The notes beneath the pieces were generated by a model. The model made no database searches, was not told where the DNA came from, and was given only the letters and a program-made list of their open reading frames with translations. Shown one piece after another: positions 1 to 8,515 of a stretch of 31,999 bases of DNA. The stretch comes from Acanthaster planci (lineage: Eukaryota > Echinodermata > Asteroidea > Valvatida > Acanthasteridae): the NCBI RefSeq assembly GCF_001949145.1, contig NW_019091438.1, positions 2,815 to 34,813 of the forward strand, given 5' to 3'. Position 1 is the first letter of the stretch; each line of letters starts with the position of its first letter. The translations under genes were made by a program, and so were the position numbers.

Positions 1-498
1 GCAGTTATCGCGGTTGCTGATACACTCTTGACATTGGCTTTTATGCTTTCGCAAACTTCACGAGGGGCTGGTTAAAGATCACATGATCTATTCAGCCTAA
101 AAATGAGACTAGGAAAGTCCCGTCTGCTACCTTTTTGTGGCACCGCAGGCAAGCATTTGGCAACATTACTCTGTAAGACCAGACTGTTACTTTCATGTCG
201 TAGACGTTCTATCGAAACTCTCTTCTCAGTCGCTCGGTAAGCTCATTTTTCACTCTGATAACCAAACGTTCTTGTATAATCTTGGAAATAATTTGCATAC
301 GTATAGCTGTTTTAATTGTTGTGGCTTATAAATGAGCTTGAGAGTCCAGCACAGGAAATTTTGCACCAAATAAGGAAAAGAACCCGCTAATATTCTGTTC
401 TTTGTGTATGCAAAAAAAAAAAGTTTCTTTGAAAGTACTGCTCACTCAGGCTGTGGTTGTATGAGTCATATTTCTTTCACCCCTTTTGTTCGATTCAG
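1..498. other. Upstream region of first TRIM gene
   Basis: No convincing coding region. It contains a run of A at 412-421 and ends in a pyrimidine-rich tract and AG (496-498), so at least its last part is probably the end of a 5'-UTR intron of the gene starting at 531. No promoter can be assigned; the first exon may lie outside the window. Confidence 0.4.
474..498 (+). promoter_or_regulatory. Probable 3' splice site, 5'-UTR intron of TRIM gene 1
   Basis: A pyrimidine-rich tract (ctttcacccc ttttgttcga) ends in TTCAG at 498, 32 bases before the first ATG of the TRIM gene. The other two TRIM genes have the same arrangement (AG at 6260 and 10826), which supports a shared 5'-UTR intron. No donor is identified. 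Confidence 0.5.
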
Positions 499-530
499 GA
501 ACAAGTTGGTGATAGGGATAAGCAGACCTT

Positions 531-2525
531 ATGATGGCATTCAGTGTCTCAGCTGAGTCGGTGTTGGCCAAGATCCGAGAGTGTTCCATGTGCAGTCACA
601 GTTCCAGGCAACCAAAAGTTCTCAACTGTTTACATAGTTTCTGCCTGGGATGCTTATTGGAACTCAGGCAGCGCCAAGATCCACGAATAGGCAATCTCAT
701 CTGTCGAACGTGCGGGCGAGAAACCGAGGCAGCCGACGAGGACGAGGTCAGAGATTTACCCGATGATCTCATATTGCGTGCCCTGGATGGATTCTCGCTA
801 CAGGATCGGCCCCTGCCAGGAGAAGGGTTTACGTGTCAAGCCTGCGATGAGAGGATCCAGGCCGTCTCGAAATGTATGGACTGTGATCATTTCCTCTGTC
901 AGGAATGTCAAAGAGCACACGAACGCCTGTCCGTGATGAAGAACCACAAAATCTATACGCTGGCTCAAATTCGAGCTGGACAGGCCAACGCCGACAGCAT
1001 GAAGCTGACAGACGCGCCAAAATGTGGGAAGCATCCGGAGCAAGGCCTCCGCTTCTACTGCGACACATGCGGACATCTGGTCTGTAAAATCTGCTCTGAC
1101 TTACATCACGAAGGGCATCCTCTAATTGGACTACCCGAGGCCTTGGACAAGTGCAAGAGAGAGATAGCAGAATTAGGTGTGAAAGTTAAAGAGAACATGG
1201 CAGAATTAATGAGCATGGCCACAGGTGAGACGTTGAAGTCCCGCAAGAAACTGGACACCATGTTTGATGCTACCAAAACTAAAATCTCGGAGAGGGCCGA
1301 CAAGGAGGTTGCCAAGATCAGGGAGGAGGAGCAGGCACTCAAGCAAGAGGCGGAGAGGATTTACGCAGACAGAGTCAAGACTTTTGAGAGAACAACAGCC
1401 ACGTGCGGAAAGGAAGTGAGCGATGCTGGGCACAAGCTGGACGAGGTGGATAAGCTCATGTCTCAGATGAGTTGCCACGCAGTTCTGCATCTCAGACAGA
1501 GGTTCTTGATCCAACTGCAGGATCTTTTGCTCGAGCTGAGAGTGGTGATCGGGAAGCAGTCGGAGACAGCGTCCAGCAGGTTGTCTTTCTTGGACTTTGA
1601 GCCGTGCGACTTGGAAGAGACCCCCCTCGGGAGACTGCTAGACGGACCAATGGTCAAGCCAAGGCTTAAAACTAGAGCCAAATCTGAGAGCTACGCGAAA
1701 TTCGTGGCCACGGAAGACGGGAAGTGGGACCTCCAGACAAAAATCCAGAAATTTGGACCGACACAGACGGGCTTCAGATGGGCCTGCGATGTTGCCGTGT
1801 TCTCCGATAATGGGATAGTCGTGGCTGACAATGCTCACAAAAGGTTGATTCAAATACCAGTGGCCAACTCTGAGTCGTTGGTGGTCCCGCAGCAACTGCC
1901 CATCAGCTGTTCCAATCCAGTCTGCGTCGAAGTCCACCGAGAGGACATTCTGCTTGCTCTGGATGGTTCCACTGTGAAGATGTTCGACAGGAAACGCATG
2001 TACCAGCTCGTCCATCAATTCACACCCGGTCGGATGCCAAACAGCAAACCGATGAGCCTTGCCGTGGACGACGATAACCTGATAGCAGTGGGTTACGAGA
2101 AGGTCGCAGAGATCTCCCTCCACAACCCCGACGGGTCCCTGGTCAGGCGAGTTCCCGCAGTTATGACCGCTGAGCATATCACGATCGGCAGGCAGCGGCT
2201 CATCTACACCAACTGGGACAAGAAGAAGCTGGTGGCGGCGGACTACCACGGCAACCGCCTCTTTTCCGTGGACACCGTCCACACTTTCATGATGGGTAAC
2301 TGGGGGCCCACTGGGGTGTGCTGCGGAAGAGACGGCGGCATCTACGTGGCCGTGTGCGGGTTGGGCTCGTCCTGCGGAGAGGTCCACCATTACAGCCCGC
2401 AAGGCAAGCATGTCGGATGCGTGGTTGAGGGCTGCGGATCACCCCGCGGCATTGCATTTGCTGCAAAAGGTGATAACCTGATCGTGGCCGCGGGAGATTC
2501 AGTGCAAATCTTTCACTGCATATAG
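531..2525 (+). CDS. TRIM-type RING/B-box/coiled-coil/NHL-propeller protein 1 (probable E3 ubiquitin ligase)
   Basis: A single-exon open frame encodes 664 residues. The RING finger has all eight ligands (C18, C21, C33, H35, C38, C41, C58, C61). B-box 1 follows (C102, C105, C115, C118, C123, C126, H130, H139), then B-box 2 (C165, H168, C177, C180, C185, C188, H193, H196). A charged coiled coil spans about 203-345, and an NHL-like propeller runs from about 395 to the end, with motifs such as HNPDGSLVR and GPTGVCC. In this family the RING recruits an E2 and the propeller binds substrate or RNA; TRIM56, TRIM32 and TRIM2/3 are the nearest named vertebrate types, but orthology is not assigned. The second ATG (534) has the better context (A at -3, G at +4), so residue 1 may be skipped. 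The last RING pair reads C-R-T-C rather than the usual C-P-x-C, so E2 contact may differ. It is first of three tandem same-strand relatives. Confidence 0.93.
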   Translation: MMAFSVSAESVLAKIRECSMCSHSSRQPKVLNCLHSFCLGCLLELRQRQDPRIGNLICRTCGRETEAADEDEVRDLPDDLILRALDGFSLQDRPLPGEGFTCQACDERIQAVSKCMDCDHFLCQECQRAHERLSVMKNHKIYTLAQIRAGQANADSMKLTDAPKCGKHPEQGLRFYCDTCGHLVCKICSDLHHEGHPLIGLPEALDKCKREIAELGVKVKENMAELMSMATGETLKSRKKLDTMFDATKTKISERADKEVAKIREEEQALKQEAERIYADRVKTFERTTATCGKEVSDAGHKLDEVDKLMSQMSCHAVLHLRQRFLIQLQDLLLELRVVIGKQSETASSRLSFLDFEPCDLEETPLGRLLDGPMVKPRLKTRAKSESYAKFVATEDGKWDLQTKIQKFGPTQTGFRWACDVAVFSDNGIVVADNAHKRLIQIPVANSESLVVPQQLPISCSNPVCVEVHREDILLALDGSTVKMFDRKRMYQLVHQFTPGRMPNSKPMSLAVDDDNLIAVGYEKVAEISLHNPDGSLVRRVPAVMTAEHITIGRQRLIYTNWDKKKLVAADYHGNRLFSVDTVHTFMMGNWGPTGVCCGRDGGIYVAVCGLGSSCGEVHHYSPQGKHVGCVVEGCGSPRGIAFAAKGDNLIVAAGDSVQIFHCI

Positions 2526-4749
2526 TAGTTCTTTAAACAGATGGATTTCCCGGAATATATCACTTTAAGATGGCAGACCGTGTTCGCCAGTTTGAGGGCG
2601 TAAAAGATACGACAGCCTCTATCTTCTGCACACTTCGGACGGTTTCAACAGTTTATATACGACTACACGAATCTGTAGTTAACTGCTCTCAGATTAAGGA
2701 GTTACCTCTCTAGATTTTTATTCGTGCGTCGTTTTGTGGAGGCTTCATAAAAGGTCTATGAGCCATTTCTGTACTCCAAAAAAAGGCAAGGTCTTTCGGG
2801 AACTAAGCGTGCGTGTGAGGCAGCCTGCACTGATTGGGCCATTGATAATGAAAATCGGTGGATAGGGCATGGGGATAATTGAGCGCGCGTGCTGCAGCTA
2901 GCAGTTCCCGAATGACCTCCGACGCGCTTCAGTTTGGGCATGCGCTGTTGGAATACCGAACTTGCTCACTGTCAAGATTCATCTGTCTGCAAAGGCTATG
3001 TTAATAGGCATATTCTATACACACAGTGCTTCTCGTTGGATTTTTTTGTATGAAAAACTAGAGCTAAGAAAGGTTTTTGTCTTATTGTGGCTATCAAAAC
3101 TTTACAAAATGTGATTAACCTGTGGCGATAAGCACTTTCCGAATTGTTAAGCAAGTGCTTTAAATATTAGGTTAGACATATAAGTGTGCAGTTTTTACCA
3201 TACCAATTACCGGTACTGAATTTTATGATTGTGCTCTAAGCTGAAAACAAACAAAACAAAAGAAAAATAGGTAAAGGGTCCTTTCGATGAAGCTTACTTT
3301 AGACACAGTTCAAGTGCAGTTTTATACTCTTCTTTAACATTTGGAAATTATTGGGTGTTAAGTGAACTGAGAAGTGTACTTACTCAAAGATAATAAAATT
3401 TGGGACAGCAAATTTTGAAAGAGCATTTAATGCAATTTTGAGGTTTTATTCCTTGGGTTCCACGGTTTTGCTCCTGAATATGGAACTTTTGTTTTGCATA
3501 AAAACCAGAAAGGCGCTAACATACCGTTTTAAAATTAGAAAACAAACTTGGAAGATAGATTGACTGAAAGACCATGTTGCATTTTCAAGGGCAGTGTAGA
3601 AAAAAATTGCATCGTATGGACCTTTGATAAAAAAGTTATTCTGTGTATCATGCTGTGTAATTATAAAGGCAAAAAACCGAAAAGTAACCCTTTCAGTAAT
3701 CTCTTCACGGGCTTAATTAATTAAATTTTAACAGTACAAAAAATCTACATATAAGTGCTGATCACAGAATGATGAATCAATAAATTAGTAATGATAAAGT
3801 AACTATGATGCCTGCAAAAACATTATTATTTTGTTGGTGTTCCTCAGAGGTTGCAGGTTAGGACCATGTGCAATCCAGAATGGATACAGAGGGAGTGACT
3901 AGATGAACATGAACGGTACACACTACGGCTCACAGTCATTCGTGGTTTGCGTGCTTTCGTGGACTATCCCCGTGAATTGTGAATGGGATTTCAGTAACGA
4001 TGTACTGATTACCTGATAATGTGTCCACCTGTCCTCAACGATCGAACTGAGAGGCCTGATCATTTCTGGATTCGCCCCTGTGTTGGAAGCCCCCCCCCCA
4101 CTTTTTTTTGGGGGGGGTAAGATAGTTGCGGAGTCGACCTCATCGTTACACTACATGAATATAAGTTTAAAACTTGTACTAACTTGAAGCGCAATGAAAT
4201 CTCTTTAACTTCAGTTTCTAAAGTTCCTTGACACTGTTGCCACTGACTCCGACCCTATGTTGCGTACTATAAATACCAGAGCTGGGAATTCACCTACCAC
4301 ACGCAACGTACCGTATTTCCCAGCATGAGCAATGCTTCGTGCTGAGTAATTATGAACTTACCACAGCAAACAACCTTTGATTCTGTGTCCTTCCTCTATG
4401 AATTTGTCAACTTTTTTCGAAGTATCTTGCAGAAATCGTACACTGGAAAACTGCGAAGGACAATTTCTGGTAAGTGCGAGCCTTTGCAATTTTTTGTGAT
4501 ATAAAAGAGAAACCAGCAGACTAGTGTCATTCGACTTTTATTCTGTGGACGCTCAGCCTCAGAAGAGCGTTCACTAACATTCAACTCGCTCCAACGTCAT
4601 TACACTGCGAGGTATGTTAGAAAGTCGCGTACAACATTTGACGAGAACGAGTGACAGACCAGAACGAGTGACTTACCTTCTTCTGCAAACTGCTTCTTTG
4701 GGTCCGTTTTCTCTGCATAGTATCACGTAGTCGTTTTCTACACGTGTTA
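2526..4749. other. Gene-free spacer after TRIM gene 1
   Basis: The start is presumably 3' UTR; the first good AATAAA is at 3392-3397, 867 bases past the stop. One copy of a dispersed repeat lies at 3430-3515. A C10 run (4090-4099) and a G8 run (4110-4117) face each other across a short T tract. No coding region is recognised. Confidence 0.4.
3430..3515 (+). repeat. Dispersed repeat, copy 1
   Basis: This segment aligns with 5909-5997 in the same orientation. Shared blocks are TTGAGG, a CCT-GG core, GTTTTGCT, TATGGAA and GCATAAAAACCA. Identity is clear but imperfect, and the ends were not found. It could be an old mobile element or duplicated flank from the TRIM array. Confidence 0.5.
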
Positions 4750-4909
4750 CAGGGTATCCACATGAAAAGTACACCGGGATAAAAATTACTGTAAAGACAA
4801 AACTACTTTATGGGAAAGAGAAATTTATCTCTGGAAAAGGCAGAATGTCCTCTTCGCAGTTGTGTACAGCTTGTGATTTTATTGACACAGACGTGTGAAC
4901 AAACTAGAC
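4750..4909 (+). mobile_element. Truncated copy of TA-flanked CAGGGT element
   Basis: It starts with TA then CAGGGTATCCACATG and stays alignable, through the GGGAAAGA, TATCTCT, GAATGTCCTCTT and CAGCTTGTGAT blocks, to the last 160 or so bases of the element at 20166-20650 read on the other strand. Similarity stops near GAACAAACTAGA. No matching right end is seen nearby, so this copy is truncated, or is the end of a larger element that includes the transposase remnant starting at 5090. Confidence 0.7.
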
Positions 4910-5089
4910 CGATGTTAAGGGTACTGAAATCAGAACTGTGACAAATTTGCATGTTTGATGAAGAAGGCTCAACCATGCAAGTGTGCATAATACCAAATGC
5001 CTTTGCTTTAAGAACACATTGTTGAAACAAGGACTGTGCCTCAACCAATCAATCTAATCTGCTTTGTTTTCGCTGCTTATCTCAGAAGT

Positions 5090-5330
5090 TTAATGTGCTG
5101 TGCCCTCCACATGGTCACCATTCCTGTCGATGCACATCTGACATCTTACTAACATGTCCCTTAGGCCTACCGCTTGTCTGATCATTTCAGGGTCTCGATG
5201 GAGATTATTCACTACTCCCACTACTCCTGAACATTGGCTTGGGGTGTAGTGAAAAATGTTATGCAGGTAACACCGTAAAAGGAACTCGCGTGGTGTCAAA
5301 TCCGGCAAACGTGACATCGGTATTCTGCAC
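5090..5330 (-). pseudogene. Decayed Tc1/mariner-like transposase, C-terminal end
   Basis: On the minus strand an open frame ends at 5090 and carries the signature of the C-terminus of animal DDE transposases of the IS630/Tc1/mariner group: PDLTP followed by a spaced F and YL, then PEMIRQAV and CIDRNGDHVE before the stop. In the family the Asp of the S-P-D-L-x-P stretch lies near the third catalytic acidic residue. The usual upstream catalytic part is not readable in one frame; open frames in other phases continue to about 5538 but match poorly, so the gene is dead. The end of a CAGGGT-type element lies 340 bases beyond its stop, at 4750, suggesting one original transposon. Confidence 0.65.
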
Positions 5331-5908
5331 TGTTTTACCGATTTGTAAACAGAATACTGCAATACTGGCTATACATAACGATAAGCCAGTGGCCAAAACC
5401 TGTCTCAGAAATGTTTTCAGTGGCAATTTTTGGGTTGACAAAACGAACTGGAAGACCTGCAAACTGGACAGTGCCTTCCTTGAATGCCGCCACAGCAGTG
5501 ACATCCTCGAGCCCAGTTTTCAGAATAAGCACAGACAACTTTAAAGTGTAGCTGCAATGAATTTTTGTTAGATACCAGTTTTTTCTTCAACTTTGTACTT
5601 TCCTACAATGTATGAAGAGACTTTTCCTTTCCTGTTTGGTTAATGCATTGAAAAGTCCTCTTTTTTAAACATGTAGAATTATCTATGCTTTCCTGGACAA
5701 CTGAGGGCGCTGTTGCTGTGATATCATCCGGGGAAGACATAGTTTTGTGATCAAATTGTGAACCAAGAATTTACTAACTGAAAACATTTCTGAGAAAGGG
5801 ATAGACGCTTGCTTGTTGTGGTGCATATACACAACCGTGAACCAGTAGGTAGAGGACATTTAATCCGGCAAAATCTATGAAGATGCAGGACATGTCTATG
5901 TACAAACC

Positions 5909-5997
5909 AATGTAACATTGAGGCTTTCTCCCTGGGTGACGTCACAGTTTTGCTGATGACTATGGAAATATTCTTTAGCATAAAAACCAAAAGGGCA
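5909..5997 (+). repeat. Dispersed repeat, copy 2
   Basis: This is the partner of 3430-3515, in the same orientation, ending in GCATAAAAACCAAAAGGGC. The two copies flank most of the spacer between TRIM genes 1 and 2. Confidence 0.5.
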
Positions 5998-6092
5998 GTA
6001 CCCTTTAAAGTTAAAAAGGGTGTACGCATATAGTACACCTAATAAGCTCTAGAAGATGCTAAATGGTTTTCATATATACATCGAAAAGGAGG

Positions 6093-6099
6093 TATAAAA
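6093..6099 (+). promoter_or_regulatory. Possible TATA box of double-RING gene
   Basis: TATAAAA lies 193 bases before the ATG at 6292. If used, transcription would begin near 6125, leaving little room for an intron before 6260. It therefore competes with the 5'-UTR intron model. Only the motif supports it. Confidence 0.22.
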
Positions 6100-6238
6100 T
6101 TATACAAGAAAGTGCGTAGTTGAAACATTCATTGCGTGTACCTTTAATCGAGCGTACCATTAAAATTCAAAAGAGCTTGCAACTATGAAGGTCGAAAGTT
6201 CAAGTTGGGGTATCTTGACCAGACAAGTGACGGAGAAT

Positions 6239-6260
6239 GATTCTGTTTTGGGTTTCACAG
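6239..6260 (+). promoter_or_regulatory. Probable 3' splice site, 5'-UTR intron of TRIM gene 2
   Basis: A T-rich tract ends in TTTCACAG at 6260, 31 bases before the ATG, matching the position of the acceptors before the other two TRIM coding exons. Confidence 0.45.
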
Positions 6261-6291
6261 ATCTTTGGCGGCTGACGCATAATACGGGGAA

Positions 6292-7842
6292 ATGGCATCG
6301 CGGCGGACCGTTCTGACGGTCAAATCAGTATTGACCGCCATCAGTGAAGGGCACCTCGAATGTACCATCTGCTGTAACCGATTCATCGAGCCCAAAATCC
6401 TCGACTGCCGGCACAGTTTCTGCCTGTCATGCCTGACCCAGCTTAAGAAGGAAAGGGCCCCTTACAGGCAGACTCTGAAATGCCCCCTTTGTCGGCAGGA
6501 CACCAAGCTGAAAGAGAACGACGTGGCTGAGTTGCCCAATAACTTCACATTGAATTCTCTGGTGGAGGAGTTCGCAAAGCAGGAAGAGCTGCTGGAAGGT
6601 CAGAGTTCATCTTCATCATCTCTATCGTGCCCAAAGGAGAAAACAGACGTCGTAGAATGTATTACAGAACTGCCTGAATTCGAAAACCTTTCGAAAATCG
6701 GCGATGTTTTGGCGAAAATCAGTGAAGAACACCTGGAGTGCACCATCTGCTCCAACCGTTTCAACGATCCCAAATTGCTGAATTGTGGGCACAGTTTCTG
6801 CCTGACGTGTCTGACCAAGCTCAGAAGGGGTCAGATTTTTTACGGCAAGAACCTCACATGCCCACTCTGCAGGCAGGACACCAAGCTGATGGAAAATGAC
6901 GTGACGAGTCTGCCCAGTAATTTCACACTGAGTTCACTCGTGGAGGAGTTCGCAAAGCAGGAAGAGCTGCTGGAAGGTCGGTGGTCATCACCGTCAGAGA
7001 TCGAACGTCGAAATGGAACGTGGCAACTGAAGGCAGAAATCGAGACCGTAGATGAATTGTTTATGGGAATGAAAAGGAACAACTCATTTTCAACCATTTT
7101 TCACGTCGCGGCATTCTCTAACAATGAAGTAGTTGCAGTTCATTACGGCAAGAAAGAGCTGATTCAGATTTTAGACAGAGGTAAGGTTAAATCTCCGGCT
7201 TGCACACTCGAAGTCGAAGATCTTACAAGGCCCAGGCGAGTGGCGGTGAACAAGTATGGCCAACTCATTGTCCTCAATTATCCAGAGGATAACGAGAAGC
7301 CTACAGAGGTCAAGATTTTCAGTAGGGACCTCAAGCTCCTCCATGAGTTCGAACCAGAGCAGCGACCCGCATCGTGTATTGCGGTGAATAACAACAACCA
7401 GATAGGAGTAGGATGTAACTACCGCCAGGAACTTCTTTTGTACACTCCGGATGGATCCATACTCGACACGCTATCTGCTCCCAGGATCAGTGAGCACTTA
7501 GCAAGCTACAAGCAGCGCTGGATCTACACTAACTGGAGGGAGCGAAAGTTACGGTCGATCGACAGCGAAGGGGAGACGGTCTTCGCGGAGGATATTCCCA
7601 GCAGTGCTTCTTCCTCAGGCTTGGGTCCGGCCGGAGTGTGTTGCGACAAGAATGGGGACATCTACGTCGCTCTCAACAATGGATCAACGGGGGGCGAGAT
7701 TCACCGTTTTAGTGAGGAAGGCGAGCACATTGATTGCGTAGTCACGGGATGCGGCTCACCCCGGGGTATCACAATCACGCCTGATGGAGACTATCTGGCA
7801 ATTGCTGCGTTACGTTCTGCCTACATCTATCAGCGTTTATGA
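6292..7842 (+). CDS. Double-RING NHL-like propeller protein (TRIM-derived, no B-box or coiled coil)
   Basis: A single-exon frame encodes 516 residues. RING 1 has ligands C24, C27, C39, H41, C44, C47, C64, C67. RING 2 repeats them exactly 126 residues later (C150, C153, C165, H167, C170, C173, C190, C193). Residues 12-103 and 138-229 match at about 70% by hand count, each ending in the same LVEEFAKQEELLEG tail. They are joined by a Ser-rich linker. The propeller begins near residue 241 without any B-box or coiled coil and is collinear with those of the neighbouring TRIM genes. Both RINGs keep the C-x-I-C and C-P-L-C features typical of active E3s. Ubiquitin ligase activity is inferred. Two RINGs in cis could replace the dimerisation normally given by the coiled coil. 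The start has G at -3 and +4. Length is short for a TRIM because the middle is missing. Confidence 0.92.
   Translation: MASRRTVLTVKSVLTAISEGHLECTICCNRFIEPKILDCRHSFCLSCLTQLKKERAPYRQTLKCPLCRQDTKLKENDVAELPNNFTLNSLVEEFAKQEELLEGQSSSSSSLSCPKEKTDVVECITELPEFENLSKIGDVLAKISEEHLECTICSNRFNDPKLLNCGHSFCLTCLTKLRRGQIFYGKNLTCPLCRQDTKLMENDVTSLPSNFTLSSLVEEFAKQEELLEGRWSSPSEIERRNGTWQLKAEIETVDELFMGMKRNNSFSTIFHVAAFSNNEVVAVHYGKKELIQILDRGKVKSPACTLEVEDLTRPRRVAVNKYGQLIVLNYPEDNEKPTEVKIFSRDLKLLHEFEPEQRPASCIAVNNNNQIGVGCNYRQELLLYTPDGSILDTLSAPRISEHLASYKQRWIYTNWRERKLRSIDSEGETVFAEDIPSSASSSGLGPAGVCCDKNGDIYVALNNGSTGGEIHRFSEEGEHIDCVVTGCGSPRGITITPDGDYLAIAALRSAYIYQRL
6325..6978 (+). repeat. Internal tandem duplication of RING module
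   Basis: Units 6325-6600 and 6703-6978 encode the two RING fingers plus their tails, offset by 378 bases. Within them 6562-6601 and 6940-6979 are identical base for base over 40 positions, including synonymous sites. This points to a fairly recent duplication or to gene conversion. Confidence 0.85.
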
Positions 7843-8249
7843 ACAGAGCAATGGACCTTATTCACGTGGCATTCATTTCCGACATTAATCCCTGAATCTG
7901 TGTGATAAATGGTGAAATGCTGATGAGGATGGCATCAGACTGTTTTATGATTGCTTGCATTCCAAGCCTCCCTTTCAATAGTTTTATAAATCTGGCTGAA
8001 ACACTAACGTATGTTTAATCACAAATTTGGAATTGTTCATCAGAGTAGACAGGTACTAATTTGATATGAATTTCATGTTATTGCTCTCATTTCTACTCTC
8101 AGCTTTAAAACAAATTGAAGAGTTAACCTCGCTTTCCATTTCAATATGGCCGACCCATTAAACGAGTCAAGAATCAAGTCAAGAATCGAGGGAATAGCCA
8201 GTATAGAGAAACGAAAGCCAATGCATGATCGAAAGCTCTGTAAAGGCAA

Positions 8250-8515
8250 GAATGAAAAACTCATTCTTAAATAGAGTGAGTCCCTCATAAATCCACCCAA
8301 AAAGAGTGAAACACCACTCCAAACGAATGAAAAACCACTCTATAAGAGCATGATAATCATTTTTAAAGAGGAGCCATATAAACGACATCTTTTTTTCGAA
8401 TCGTCCTTTATATGGCTCAATTTCACTCCGCCATGGAGTGGTTTTCACTCGTTTTAGAGTGGTTTAATAAGGTATTCACGTTTTAGGGTGAGTTTTCACT
8501 CTTTTGCATTTAGAG
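8250..8515. mobile_element. Foldback (MITE-like) element with CACTC-rich arms
   Basis: Two imperfect inverted arms of roughly 100 bases, rich in repeated CACTC/GAGTG motifs, surround a central palindrome. The inner arms GAGCCATATAAA (8371-8382) and TTTATATGGCTC (8407-8418) are perfect over 12 bases. No coding capacity is present. Outer ends and target duplication could not be fixed, so the limits are approximate. Confidence 0.6.

Larger units (their letters stand above)
5540..6260. other. Spacer upstream of double-RING gene
   Basis: It holds the second copy of the dispersed repeat (5909-5997), which includes a CRE-like TGACGTCA palindrome at 5937-5944, and a TATAAAA at 6093-6099. Its last 20 bases form a 3' splice site ending TTTCACAG at 6260. 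No coding region is recognised. Confidence 0.4.

Noticed and set aside
1638-2411. Open frame of 257 codons on the minus strand
   Set aside because: It is antisense to the propeller-coding part of TRIM gene 1, has no domain features, and reflects the codon composition of the real gene.
5335-5538. Minus-strand frame upstream of the transposase remnant as its catalytic part
   Set aside because: Only vague similarity (GFGHW near the expected place); no catalytic Asp pair could be read, so the remnant was limited to 5090-5330.
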